Part shown: one piece after another, positions 46,245 through 55,404 of the stretch
Layout: each line of letters begins with the position of its first letter
How positions within the stretch are numbered: position 1 is the first letter of the stretch
Assembly: GCF_036046055.1 (NCBI RefSeq)
Contig: NZ_CP107939.1
Coordinates: 5,332,001 to 5,396,000 of the forward strand
Source of the DNA: Nocardia sp. NBC_00403
Lineage (GTDB): Bacteria > Actinomycetota > Actinomycetes > Mycobacteriales > Mycobacteriaceae
Length of the DNA stretch: 64,000 nucleotides
Direction: 5' to 3'
Program-made: the position numbers and the translations under genes
The notes under the pieces: generated by a model
Database searches by the model: none
What the model saw: only the letters and a program-made list of their open reading frames with translations
Told to the model about the DNA's origin: nothing

Positions 46245-46535
46245 TCACGAATGACTCCGGTCGAGCATCCGTTGATGCAACAGGCCGATGGCTTGCCGCA
46301 CGGTGATTCCGAGTCGATCGGCCAGCGCCTGCGCGGCGGGGTCCGATGCCAGGTCCGGATGGCTGAGGATCTCCTGCAGTTCCATGCCGGCCAGTGCCTG
46401 TTCGCGGGTCAGTGGCTGGGGCAACCAGCTCAGTCGCCACGCCGGTTCCTCGGGGCCTGCTCGCCATGCCCATTCGGGCGTGACGCTGCTGGTCATCGAC
46501 CGGCTGCTTTCGTAGATCGTCACGGCTGTCTCCAT
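46245..46535 (-). CDS. small hypothetical protein, tandem paralog B
   Basis: The 96-residue product from ATG 46535 contains RLSWLPQPLTREQALAGMEL and QEILSHP, then LGITVRQAIGLLHQRML. It aligns along its length with paralog A, so the two arose by duplication. The start is uncertain: 46535, GTG 46553 and ATG 46496 are all in frame, and none has a clear ribosome-binding site. Function is unknown; conserved Trp/Leu/Pro and Met/Glu/Leu suggest one structural unit. Confidence 0.6.
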   Translation of the reverse strand: METAVTIYESSRSMTSSVTPEWAWRAGPEEPAWRLSWLPQPLTREQALAGMELQEILSHPDLASDPAAQALADRLGITVRQAIGLLHQRMLDRSHS

Positions 46536-46553
46536 GGGCGGAGGAATCGTCAC

Positions 46554-46978
46554 CGATGCTGCGGCCGGGGAGCGTGGGCCCCGGTGGATCCGAGTAACTC
46601 GTATCGATCGGGTCTTGCTGCCATCGGAAGAAGCGGAGCGACGACGGTGGCTGATTTCTGTCGGATGTCCGGGTGAACGCGAACCGTTCGCCTAGACCGT
46701 GGCGCGGTTGGTCTCCTGCTCGGTTTCGGAGTCGCCGACGCGGTGTTGTCCGCGCCGCCGAGCATGTCGCATCAGGAGCAGCACCCTCATCACCAAACCC
46801 TCCCGAGTCGTCTGGTGGGCGATCAGATCGCCGAAACCAGTGTGGCATTTGCCCTTCATGATGGTCAATTGCCGGAGTAAGTTGGGGATTGCCGGATCGT
46901 GTTCGCGCTAAACCCCGATCGTCCGGTAGTTCGCCGGCAGAGCACAACGAATCGACAGCACCCAGGGAGGGGCGGATC
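46554..46978. other. 425-bp gap without a convincing gene
   Basis: No frame here has a family motif. The far right (AGGGAGGGG before TTG 46979) is the ribosome-binding site of the PfkB-fold gene, and the divergent promoters of paralog B and that gene must lie here. Confidence 0.4.
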
Positions 46979-48475
46979 TTGCAGAACCTTCCGCAGGACT
47001 CTCGCATGGTCGCGATACGCAATATCCTCACGCGGCTGTGCAAGTACTCCGGCCTGAGCTCGGATCGCTTGCGCAACACCGAGATCGATGTCGAGCCCTT
47101 GCTCGACCTGGTGGTCGTCCGGCAGCGCGCGCTGCGGACGGGCCGGTCACCGGAGGAATCCATGCTGCCCGTCGTCAGCGACATGGCACGCCGCTTGCAG
47201 CCGACCGACCGCTTGATCGCCGATGCGGCACTCTCGCTCGGGTTGTTTCGTGAAAGCCCCCCGGACGGAATCGATCTCGATCGCCTCTACGCCGAGAACC
47301 TCGGGCAGCGGCGGGAGTATCTGGCCGAGATGTGGCAGCGGTTGCACGAGACGCTGCGGGCCGAGGCCACTCCCGAGGCACCGACGGTGAAGCGGCTGCG
47401 CACCTCCTCGGAGCACGACGCGTTCACCGCGCTGGCCGGCCTGCTCGCAGGCGAATCCAGCTACACCATCCCGCAGATGGCCCCCACACCGAAAATCGTA
47501 GTGACGCTGCCGAACTCGCAGCCCCGACCGGGCATGGTGACGGTGGTCGGTGACGCGGTCATGGACCACCTCTTCCGTGTCGACCGCATCCCCGCGGTGG
47601 ACGCGCCCGCTCGTGGCAACGGCTACAGCGAGCATCCCGGCGGCAAAGGGCTCAACCGGGCGGTGGCGGCCGCGCGCCTCGGACTCCAGGTCCGCATCGT
47701 CTCCGCGCTCGGGGACGATGAAAACGGCCGTCGCATCAGGGCATACCTCGACACGGCCGGTGTCAGGACCGAGCTGATCAAGACCGCCACCCGCGCACCC
47801 TCACCGATCACCGCGGTCATCATGACCTCGAGCGGCGACATGGCGTTGATCGGTGTGCAGGACGATCGGGTCCGCTTGGAAGGAGCGGATCTCGATGGTC
47901 CGAATGTGCGTGCGGCGCTCAGCGCCTCGGATGTGGTGCTGCTGACATTCGAACACCCGATCGGCATCATCGGACAGGTGCTGGCCATGGTCGCGAGCAT
48001 GCGACCCAAACCGCGGTTGATCGTCTGTCCGACCCCGAGTCTGCGGGTACCACAGGATCTCTATCGCTATCTCGACGCGGTCGACTACCTGGTGGGTTCC
48101 GCGGACGAGCTCGACAAAATGCTCCCGGCCGTGACCACCGCGTCGAGCGACGATGTCGCGCAGCGGCTGCGCGGGCTCGGGGTCGGCGCAGTGTGCACGG
48201 TCGGCGAATTCCAGTGTGCGATGCGATCGGATCGGCTCAACGTCGACGTCACGCATTTTCCGCGGGCACTCAAGAACGCGCCGGGTGCGGCGGCCGCCTT
48301 CTCCGCGGCCCTCGCCTACCGGGTGGTCGTTTCGGAGGGGTCGCTCGGCCGGGAAGACCTCGACTGGGCGACCGCGGCCATGCTGTTGACGCAGAAGCTC
48401 GGTGACGTGCCGAGCGCCATGCCGCTGACCGGCGATATCGACCAGATCGTCGAGCGTTATGCCGCGAACCGGTGA
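46979..48475 (+). CDS. PfkB-fold protein with N-terminal helical domain; catalytic Asp missing
   Basis: From TTG 46979 (GGAGG upstream) the product is 498 residues. Residues 1 to about 170 form a helical domain without a name I know (KYSGLSSDRLRNTEIDVEPL). A ribokinase/PfkB fold follows: MVTVVGDAVMDHLFRVDRIP, HPGGKGLNRAVAAARLG, and the last motif NAPGAAAAFSAALAY. Active PfkB kinases have G-A-G-D here; Ala439 stands where the catalytic Asp should be. The protein is therefore probably a pseudokinase, perhaps binding a nucleoside or sugar to regulate. It is 137 bp upstream of tandem GTP cyclohydrolase II genes. Confidence 0.78.
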   Translation: MQNLPQDSRMVAIRNILTRLCKYSGLSSDRLRNTEIDVEPLLDLVVVRQRALRTGRSPEESMLPVVSDMARRLQPTDRLIADAALSLGLFRESPPDGIDLDRLYAENLGQRREYLAEMWQRLHETLRAEATPEAPTVKRLRTSSEHDAFTALAGLLAGESSYTIPQMAPTPKIVVTLPNSQPRPGMVTVVGDAVMDHLFRVDRIPAVDAPARGNGYSEHPGGKGLNRAVAAARLGLQVRIVSALGDDENGRRIRAYLDTAGVRTELIKTATRAPSPITAVIMTSSGDMALIGVQDDRVRLEGADLDGPNVRAALSASDVVLLTFEHPIGIIGQVLAMVASMRPKPRLIVCPTPSLRVPQDLYRYLDAVDYLVGSADELDKMLPAVTTASSDDVAQRLRGLGVGAVCTVGEFQCAMRSDRLNVDVTHFPRALKNAPGAAAAFSAALAYRVVVSEGSLGREDLDWATAAMLLTQKLGDVPSAMPLTGDIDQIVERYAANR

Positions 48476-48612
48476 GCATCGCATCATCGTGAACGGCGAC
48501 TTTTTACCACCATGCCTCGCACTTCATCTGCACGACACCACACATCCGCTACAGTCCCCGTCGTGACCACGCACATCCAACGGCGTCGCTCCAGCTCGGG
48601 TCCGGGGCAGCA

Positions 48613-49527
48613 TTGATCACAGCCGGGTCCCTACTCGGTGCGACCACTCATCGGTTCGCCCGCAAGGGACGCGAAATACAGGTTTCTGTCATGGAAGTCG
48701 CCGGTGGCGCCGAGTACGGATATGTACTGGTCTTCGGTGAGCTCACCGACGGGTGCCTGGTGCGGGTGCATTCCCGGTGTCTCTACGGTGATGCGCTCGG
48801 CTCCGACGACTGTGACTGCGGGCCCGAACTCGACAAGGCACTCGACCTCATCCAGGCGGCAGGCGCGGGCGTCCTGGTGTATCTGGAGCAGGAGGGCCGC
48901 GGCGTCGGGCTGATCGCCAAGGCGCGCGGCTATCAGCAGAGTGAGCGCACCGGCAGCGACACCTTCGCCAGCTACGAAGCACTCGGCTACCCGGCGGATG
49001 CCCGCACCTACAACCACGCGGCCAAGAGTCTGGTGCAACTCGGGCTGCGATCGGTGCAGCTGCTGACCAACAACCCGGCCAAGGCCGAGGATTTTCGGTT
49101 GGCCGGCCTTACGGTGACCGTCATTCCGCTGCGCACCCGTCCACTGAGCGCACGCGCCGCCGCGTATCTGGAGGCCAAACGTCGACGTCGACGTCATTGG
49201 ATTCCGACCGACGACGCGCCATGGGCGCCCGCAGACTGGGAATCGGATGCTTTGGGCACTTTCCCGGCCGTGCAGCGTCCACGCCGCAGTCGTCGACTCA
49301 GGGGCGTCCGCAAGAGTCGTCTGGTGTTCTGGCGGCGAACCTCCGCTGCCGCGGCGGAAGAGCCGAGCCACGATCCCGCCCCGCTGCCCGGGGCGATGCC
49401 GAGCGAAGCCGTCGCATACCTGCCTGCCGAACCGGGCCTGTCGGCCCCCGCCACGCAGCCCGCTGTCGACAATGCCGCGCAGCACATCGGTTACGAAGTC
49501 CCCCAGCGAGCCGCCGTCCCCGCGTAG
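48613..49527 (+). CDS. GTP cyclohydrolase II (active-site Tyr retained) with C-terminal extension
   Basis: GTP cyclohydrolase II opens GTP to the diaminopyrimidine that starts riboflavin synthesis. The 304-residue protein has Zn ligands in HSRCLYGDALGSDDCDCGPE, YLEQEGRGVGL, catalytic-position Tyr107 in KARGYQQSE, Asp/Arg in ADARTYNHA and LLTNNPAK. No DHBP synthase domain is attached, unlike most RibBA. About 100 C-terminal residues are basic and then Pro/Ala-rich. The TTG start is supported because the following gene, aligned, begins at the same point. Confidence 0.88.
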   Translation: MITAGSLLGATTHRFARKGREIQVSVMEVAGGAEYGYVLVFGELTDGCLVRVHSRCLYGDALGSDDCDCGPELDKALDLIQAAGAGVLVYLEQEGRGVGLIAKARGYQQSERTGSDTFASYEALGYPADARTYNHAAKSLVQLGLRSVQLLTNNPAKAEDFRLAGLTVTVIPLRTRPLSARAAAYLEAKRRRRRHWIPTDDAPWAPADWESDALGTFPAVQRPRRSRRLRGVRKSRLVFWRRTSAAAAEEPSHDPAPLPGAMPSEAVAYLPAEPGLSAPATQPAVDNAAQHIGYEVPQRAAVPA

Positions 49528-49622
49528 CAGTGCCATGGGAACTGACCTCCGGCTACCATGGATTCATTGTGCGACTGGCAATTTCACAGTTCGTGCACCG
49601 CTTCACTATGCATCGGAGGAGC

Positions 49623-50351
49623 ATGGCCAAAGCGGCACCGGGCCTCTCCGCCACCGGACATCGGCTGACTCGTAAGGGGCGTGAGCTCCGCGTCCGGGTC
49701 ATGCCGATTCCCGGTGGCGAAGACGGCGGTCATGCGCTCGTCTTCGGCGAGATCACCGACGGTTGTCTGGTCCGAATCCATTCCCGCTGTCTCTATGGCG
49801 ACGCCCTGCAATCCGAGGACTGCGATTGCGGTCCCGAACTGGACAAATCGATGGACCTCATCCAGAACGCCGGGTGCGGTGTGCTTGTGTATCTGGAGCA
49901 GGAAGGGCGCGGCGCCGGTCTGGTCAACAAGGCGCGCGGCCTGCGCACCAGTGAGCGTCTGGGAGTCGACACGTTCGACAGCTACGAGCGCCTCGGACTG
50001 CGTGCGGATATGCGGTGCTACCGACTCGCCGCCGAGGCGCTGACGGCACTGGAGCTGCGCTCGGTGCGGCTGTTGACCAACAATCCGGACAAGGTGCGTG
50101 CGGTGCGGGATCAGGGCATCGCCGTCACGGTGGTGCCTTTGGGGACGCGGCCGCGCAGCGACAAGGCGCGCAAGTATCTCGAGGCCAAGCGGGAACGTCG
50201 CGGGCACATGATCCCGCTCGAGGATGTGGGCTGGTCGTCGAGGTTTCGGCGGTCACATGGGCCGTGGTGGTGTCCGCCGGTGTCCTGGTGCATGCGGCGA
50301 TTCGCTCTCGCGGTGCGAACCGTCACGATCCCCGACGTCCGGTTACGATGA
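49623..50351 (+). CDS. GTP cyclohydrolase II paralog with Leu at the active-site Tyr position
   Basis: The 242-residue protein aligns throughout with its upstream neighbour (HRLTRKGRELRVRV, HSRCLYGDALQSEDCDCGPE, YLEQEGRGAGL, ADMRCYRLA, LLTNNPDK). Zn Cys residues, Asp/Arg and the Thr-Asn-Asn-Pro loop are retained. The Tyr of ordinary enzymes (E. coli Tyr105) is Leu107 here (KARGLRTSE). A Met at this position in one S. coelicolor paralog is known to stop the reaction at a formamidopyrimidine. ATG 49623 follows GGAGGA closely; GTG 49569 is an alternative. Confidence 0.85.
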   Translation: MAKAAPGLSATGHRLTRKGRELRVRVMPIPGGEDGGHALVFGEITDGCLVRIHSRCLYGDALQSEDCDCGPELDKSMDLIQNAGCGVLVYLEQEGRGAGLVNKARGLRTSERLGVDTFDSYERLGLRADMRCYRLAAEALTALELRSVRLLTNNPDKVRAVRDQGIAVTVVPLGTRPRSDKARKYLEAKRERRGHMIPLEDVGWSSRFRRSHGPWWCPPVSWCMRRFALAVRTVTIPDVRLR

Positions 50352-50420
50352 TTGTCTATCGAAATCGTTGTGGCCCTGAGCATCTGGCGGATTCTGGGGG
50401 TCGTTGCGACACGCTGTTGG

Positions 50421-50518
50421 TCAACTGGTTTCGGCCAGGAGCTCAGTCAGACGCTCGGCTGTGGTTTCCCAGCCGAGCGTTTTGCGTGGACGGGAGTTGA
50501 GTTCCGCGGCAGGGATAG
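50421..50518 (-). pseudogene. 3' fragment of an IS30-family transposase
   Basis: The minus frame ends with AAELNSRPRKTLGWETTAER then LTELLAE before TAG. This is the C-terminal signature of IS30-type transposases (LN-RPRKTLGW-TPAE). Its 5' partner may be the fragment at 52930-53206 on the same strand, now about 2.4 kb away. Confidence 0.7.
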
Positions 50519-50586
50519 TCGCCCGAGATCCGGCGCCGAGGAGTTCCGGCACACCGTCGAACCGACACAACCCGGGCGAGAACCCT

Positions 50587-50789
50587 CGCGGTTGACCCAC
50601 GCTGCGGAGAAGGGCGCGTCCACGCCGGTGCTGATGAAGCTGTCCGGGCATACGTCGGTTCGCGGCCTCGCGAAGTACGCGCGGGTGTCCGATGTAGGTC
50701 TCCTGAACTTCCAGGCCGACACCGATCCCGCCGCGCGTCGCCATGGCCAGCGGTCAGGCGAATTGTCTGTGGCCGGGGCAGGAACATGA
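50587..50789 (+). pseudogene. C-terminal relic of a tyrosine recombinase
   Basis: The frame reads RLTHAAEKGASTPVLMKLSG, HTSVRGLAKYARVSD and on to TGA 50787-50789. GHTS and YAR(V) are the last catalytic segment (His/Trp region and Tyr) of phage-type integrases. No upstream catalytic Arg domain remains. It is another fossil of a lost mobile element. Confidence 0.7.
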
Positions 50790-51002
50790 TGAGTATTGAG
50801 ACATCTATCCCGTTGCACGGCGCGGCATTCTTATGCCCTGTGCTCATGGAGTTGGCCCGCTGCCGACGCTGTGACCTGGGGTGGGCCGTCCTCGATGGCA
50901 GAACGAGCGTGTGACTTCACCGGTGCAGGTGGTCCGTTCGACTTTCCCGTTGTGCGAATCGGCATTTTATGGCTTCTGCGGCGCGCCGATACCGTCGGAT
51001 TC

Positions 51003-52454
51003 ATGGAATGGAATCTTCAGTCGGCAGAAGAACTGTTGGCGGCGTTGCGGGCCGGTGAGGTGACCTCGGTGGAACTGACCGAGGAGGCGATCGCTCGTAT
51101 CGAGCGGGACGACAAGGTGATCAACGCGATCTGTGTGCCGGACTTCGACCGTGCGCGGGCCGCCGCACGCGATGCCGACCAGGCGCGCGCCCGCGGCGAG
51201 GATCGGCCGCTGCTCGGCATTCCGGTGACGGTCAAGGAGTCCTACAACATGGCCGGGCTGCCCACGACCTGGGGCATACCGCAGCACGCGAACTATGTGC
51301 CGGCCGAGGACGCGGTGCAGGTGTCGCGGTTGAAGGCGGCCGGCGCGGTTCTGCTCGGTAAGACCAATGTGCCGTTGATGCTGCGAGATATCCAGAGCTT
51401 CAACGAGATCTACGGCACCACCAACAATCCATGGGATCACGGCCGCACGTCGGGTGGGTCGTCCGGCGGTTCGGCGGCGGCCCTGGCGTCCGGATTCGGT
51501 GCGCTGTCCATCGGCTCCGACCTCGCCGGTTCGCTGCGCACCCCCGCGCATTTCTGCGGTGTCTACGCGCACAAGCCGACACTCGGGCTGGTGGCGGCCC
51601 GCGGCATGGTCGCGCCGCCCGCGCCGGCCTTGCCGATCGACCTCGACCTCGCCGTCGTCGGCCCGATGGCGCGCACCGCCCGCGACCTCGCGCTGCTGCT
51701 CGACGTGATGGCCGGACCGGACCCGCTGACCCACGGCGTCGCCTACGACGTCGCACTGCCGCCCGCGCGCCACGAGCGGCTGTCGGACTTCCGTGTCCTG
51801 ATCATCGAGGACCATCCGCTCATTCCGACCGGATCGGCGGTGCGGGCGGGCGTGAACCGGGTCGCCGAGGCGCTCGTCGACGAGGGCGCCCGCGTCGAAC
51901 GGCGCAGTCCGCTGCTGCCCGATCCGACCGAAGCGGCGACGCTCTACATGCTGCTGATGCTGTCGAACGCCGCCGCAGGTATTTCCGTCGACGTGTACGA
52001 ACAGCTGCAGACCCACGCCGCCGCCCTGAGCGCGGACGACCGGAGTCTCGATGCGGCGCGGCTGCGCGGGATGGTGCTCAGCCACCGCAACTGGGTCGAG
52101 GCGAACAACCGTCGCGAACTCCACCGCCACGGCTGGCGGCAGCTCTTCGCCGAGCTCGATGCCGTGGTGTGCCCCATCACGCCCACCCCCGCCTTCCCGC
52201 ACGACCACAACGGAGGTCTGGAGAACCGGCACATCGACATCGACGGCGTCGAGTACCCGTACTTCGACCAGCTCGTCTGGGCCGGTGTGGCCACCATGCC
52301 CGGCCTGCCTGCCACCGCCATACCAGCGGGCCGGTCTCCCGAGGGTCTGCCGGTGGGAGTGCAACTCATCGGTCCGATGTTCGAGGACCGCACCCCGCTG
52401 CGGCTGGCCGAACTGCTCGAGCAGAAGATCGGCGGCTTCCAGGCACCGAAGTAG
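51003..52454 (+). CDS. amidase (amidase signature family)
   Basis: The 483-residue protein has the Ser-cisSer-Lys triad of the amidase signature family: Lys in IPVTVKESYN, the Gly/Ser-rich GRTSGGSSGGSAAALASG, and SIGSDLAGSLRTPAHFCG with the nucleophile Ser. It hydrolyses a carboxamide; the substrate is unknown. ATG 51003 (MEWNLQSAEE) starts the conserved region. The gene lies between IS30 fragments and beside a Tn3 relic, which suggests acquisition or local rearrangement. The 157 bp after it has no gene. Confidence 0.88.
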   Translation: MEWNLQSAEELLAALRAGEVTSVELTEEAIARIERDDKVINAICVPDFDRARAAARDADQARARGEDRPLLGIPVTVKESYNMAGLPTTWGIPQHANYVPAEDAVQVSRLKAAGAVLLGKTNVPLMLRDIQSFNEIYGTTNNPWDHGRTSGGSSGGSAAALASGFGALSIGSDLAGSLRTPAHFCGVYAHKPTLGLVAARGMVAPPAPALPIDLDLAVVGPMARTARDLALLLDVMAGPDPLTHGVAYDVALPPARHERLSDFRVLIIEDHPLIPTGSAVRAGVNRVAEALVDEGARVERRSPLLPDPTEAATLYMLLMLSNAAAGISVDVYEQLQTHAAALSADDRSLDAARLRGMVLSHRNWVEANNRRELHRHGWRQLFAELDAVVCPITPTPAFPHDHNGGLENRHIDIDGVEYPYFDQLVWAGVATMPGLPATAIPAGRSPEGLPVGVQLIGPMFEDRTPLRLAELLEQKIGGFQAPK

Positions 52455-52611
52455 GGCGTATTACCGGGTGTCCGTCGAGGACGAGGTGCGGATTACGAAT
52501 GACAAGCTGGTCGCGCAGAGCACGGTCGATGACCTCGACCGGTAACCAGCACGACCGACGGCGGCAAGACCGTGACGATCCTGCGGCTGTCGGGACGGTT
52601 GGCCCGATGAG

Positions 52612-52925
52612 TCAGTCGTCGGCGGCGCTGTCCGGGTCGCGCAGCGGCCGATGATTCCGCTCAGATCGGGCAGGTGGAAGGCGTAGTGCCCGTCGATGCC
52701 GATGTGGTCCCGGATGAACGCCGAGAGCCGGGCGACATCGGCGTTGAGCACCGGATAGTCCTGGGCACTGAGGTGGTTCACTGCCCGATCCATGTAGGCG
52801 GTGTTCCCACAGTACGTACGACACAGTTCAAGACGAGCCCGAGGGCGGAGAGTTGGTCTTCCACCCCTTCGTAATTAGTTGCGGGTGATCTCGCCTTTCT
52901 TGCCGTGGAAGATTCGCCGTCCGAG
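52612..52925 (-). pseudogene. 3' relic of a Tn3-family transposase, frameshifted
   Basis: Pieces in different minus frames match Tn3 transposase: RRIFHGKKGEITRN, EDQLSALGLVLNCVV, MDRAVNHLSAQDYPV, and DHIGIDGHYAFHLPDLSG, then RPLRDPDSAADD before the stop. At least two frame changes and a missing N-terminus show that it is inactive. Confidence 0.72.
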
Positions 52926-52929
52926 GTCG

Positions 52930-53206
52930 TGCCGGTATGGATACGGTCGCCCTCGGACAAGTAGCGACCTGGCACTGACGGCAAAGGCGGCACCACCGCA
53001 TTGCTCGGTGGTGCCGCCTTGAATCGGCTACATGCGTTGGGTCCGTTCGCCCATCGCCTGCCGGTCCTCGCGTTGATCCCGACGATCCGGCAGGCTTCCT
53101 CGTTGCTCAGCCTCTCGCGGACGAGCTGCAAGTATGCAGCTCGCTCGCGGACCAACCGTCTGAAACCTTGCGACTTATCACGGTCGGCCCGAATCTCGAA
53201 GTCCAC
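52930..53206 (-). pseudogene. 5' fragment of an IS30-family transposase
   Basis: It starts MDFEIRADRDKSQGFRRLVR, then ACRIVGINARTGRRWANG and GRYLSEGDRIH, the N-terminal helix-turn-helix pattern of IS30 transposases. After about residue 92 it joins Tn3 sequence. The C-terminal IS30 part is absent here. Confidence 0.75.
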
Positions 53207-53280
53207 AACACCCCTTCACAGGAATGTTGCAACAACCACTGGAACCCAAGTCTCGCTCAGGGCCACAAAGGTTTTCGAGA

Positions 53281-53808
53281 CTACTTCACCTCATAGGTGG
53301 CGACCACGGTCGCGCGGGCGAGGGTGTGGAAGAACAGGTTGAATCCGAGGAACGCCGGTGTCGCGTCTTCGGGGACCTCCAGGCTCTCCACATCAACAGC
53401 GTGCACCACCACGAAGTACCGATGCGGTCCGTGGCCCGCGGGTGGCGCGGCGCCGACGAAGCCGGGGAACGACGCGTCGTTACGCAGGTTGATCGCACCC
53501 TCGGGCAGTGTGCCGCCCTTGCTCCCCGCGCCCGCAGGCAGCGAGGTGGTCGTCGCCGGGATGTTCACGACGGCCCAGTGCCAGAAGCCCGCCGCGGTCG
53601 GTGCGTCCGGATCGTACACCGTAACCGCGAAACTCTTTGTCTCCTCCGGGAATCCGGACCACGACAACTGCGGCGAGATGTCCTTGCCGCCGACACCGAA
53701 GAACTCGCTCACCTGATCGTTGCGCAGCGACTCGCCTGGGGTGATGTCTTCCGAGGTCACCGTGAAGGTGGGCACCTGCGGGAGCGCGTCGTAGGGGTTG
53801 TAGGTCAT
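53281..53808 (-). CDS. YbhB/YbcL-family PEBP-like protein (Rv2140c/TB18.6 type)
   Basis: The 175-residue protein has the phosphatidylethanolamine-binding fold: [33 protein letters not shown] and the first-strand [14 protein letters not shown] upstream of ATG 53808 supports the start. It matches Rv2140c by position, next to the Rv2141c-like peptidase gene. Ligand and role are uncertain. Confidence 0.9.
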   Translation of the reverse strand: MTYNPYDALPQVPTFTVTSEDITPGESLRNDQVSEFFGVGGKDISPQLSWSGFPEETKSFAVTVYDPDAPTAAGFWHWAVVNIPATTTSLPAGAGSKGGTLPEGAINLRNDASFPGFVGAAPPAGHGPHRYFVVVHAVDVESLEVPEDATPAFLGFNLFFHTLARATVVATYEVK

Positions 53809-53828
53809 AGGGTCCTCTCCGGATTGAT

Positions 53829-55190
53829 TCAGCTGTGCAACAAGAAATGTTCCAATACCTGGGTGCCGAACTCGAGCGCGTCCACCGGAACGCGTTCGTC
53901 GACGCCATGGAAGAGCGCCGTGAAGTCCAGTTCCGGCGGCAGCTGCAGCGGTGCAAAGCCGAAGCAGCGAATGCCCAAGCGTGCAAACGCCTTTGCGTCG
54001 GTGCCGCCCGAAAGCATGTATGGCACGGTGCGGCCCTGCGGGTCGTGGGCGAGGATGGCGTCGTTCATAGCGTCGACGAGATGCCCGTCGAAGGTCGTTT
54101 CGTAGGAATCGAGCTTGGTGATCCACTCCCGTTCGACGTCCGGGCCGATCAGTTCGTCCACCTCACGCTCGAATGCCTCCTGCCGCCCGGGCACCACGCG
54201 GCAGTCCACGACCGCCTCCGCGGTCTGTGGGATGACGTTGGCCTTGTAACCGGCCTGCAGCATGGTCGGATTCGCAGTGTCACGCAACGTCGCGCCGATA
54301 ATGCGGGAAATGGTGCCGAGTTTCGCGAGTTGGCCCTCGATGTCGGGGCTCGCCGGATCGAATTGCAGGCCCGTCTCCTCCGATACCGCGGCCAGGAATT
54401 CGGCGACAGAATCCGAAAGCACCAGTGGGAAGGTGTGTTTGCCGAGTCGAGCGACCGCGTCGGCCAAGATGGTGACGGCATTGTCCTCGTGCAGGAACGA
54501 GCCGTGGCCCGCACGGGCCTTGGCGCGCAACCGCATCCAGCCCAGCCCCTTCTCCGCTGTCTCCACCAGGTAAAGCCTGCGTTCGGTGCCGTCGGGGCGC
54601 GGGACCGTCAGCGAGAACCCGCCGACCTCCCCCACTGCCTCGGTGATCCCGGCGAACAGATCGGGCCGGTTGTCCACCAGCCATTGTGATCCCCACTTGC
54701 CGCCGTTCTCTTCATCGGCGAGGAAGGCGAACACGATATCGCGCGGCGGCACCGTCCCCTCGATCTTGAACTGGCGCGCGATCGCCAGCATCATGCCGAC
54801 CATGTCCTTCATATCGATCGCGCCACGCCCCCACACATAACCGTCACGAACCGCGCCGGAGAAAGGGTGCACACTCCAGTCGGCGGCCTCGGCCGGCACC
54901 ACATCCAGGTGACCGTGCATCATCAGCGCGCCCCGGCTGGAATCGGCGCCCTTCAACCGCGCGAACACATTTCCGCGTCCCGGCGCACCCGACTCCACGT
55001 ACTCGGTGGTGTAACCCGCCTGATGCAACTGATCGGCCACCCACTGCGCACACTCGCGCTCCCCCTTGGTGGTCGCCAGATCGCCGGTGTTGGAGGTGTC
55101 GAACCGGATCAGCGCACTGACCAGCTCCACCACCTCCGACACCGCACGACTGCTGCTTTTCGGGCCGGATCCTTCGCCACTTGCTGACAC
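53829..55190 (-). CDS. M20-family peptidase (DapE/ArgE-like, Rv2141c type)
   Basis: The 453-residue zinc hydrolase has metal sites [18 protein letters not shown] and [11 protein letters not shown] with a dimerisation domain between. It likely cleaves N-acyl amino acids or dipeptides; the family includes DapE, ArgE and carboxypeptidases. GTG 55190 with GAAAGG upstream is chosen. PEBP is 20 bp downstream, and the two are probably co-transcribed as in M. tuberculosis. Confidence 0.92.
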   Translation of the reverse strand: MSASGEGSGPKSSSRAVSEVVELVSALIRFDTSNTGDLATTKGERECAQWVADQLHQAGYTTEYVESGAPGRGNVFARLKGADSSRGALMMHGHLDVVPAEAADWSVHPFSGAVRDGYVWGRGAIDMKDMVGMMLAIARQFKIEGTVPPRDIVFAFLADEENGGKWGSQWLVDNRPDLFAGITEAVGEVGGFSLTVPRPDGTERRLYLVETAEKGLGWMRLRAKARAGHGSFLHEDNAVTILADAVARLGKHTFPLVLSDSVAEFLAAVSEETGLQFDPASPDIEGQLAKLGTISRIIGATLRDTANPTMLQAGYKANVIPQTAEAVVDCRVVPGRQEAFEREVDELIGPDVEREWITKLDSYETTFDGHLVDAMNDAILAHDPQGRTVPYMLSGGTDAKAFARLGIRCFGFAPLQLPPELDFTALFHGVDERVPVDALEFGTQVLEHFLLHS

Positions 55191-55404
55191 GTACCCTTTC
55201 CTACCATCTACCCGCCGGGATCCCGTGCTGCGCCTCCCGCCGCGCCGGGTGAAGGACGCCCGCACAGCACCGCTTGTGGTGGGCAATCCTACGGACGCCC
55301 GCGGCCAACATCAGCCTGAGCGGAAAACCGCCCGGGTGATCGCCGACGAGTGGCACATGGCTTGGGCGAAACGCGAGATCGGGCCACCACGATGTGGCAC
55401 TCGA

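Noticed and set aside
46153..47184. 343-codon minus-strand frame across paralog B and the PfkB-fold gene start
   Set aside because: It is rich in Arg, Pro and Ser, overlaps better genes on both sides, and shows no family.
48476..48612. possible FMN riboswitch ahead of the cyclohydrolase genes
   Set aside because: The 137-bp spacer is too short and lacks the conserved RFN-element helices as far as I can read.
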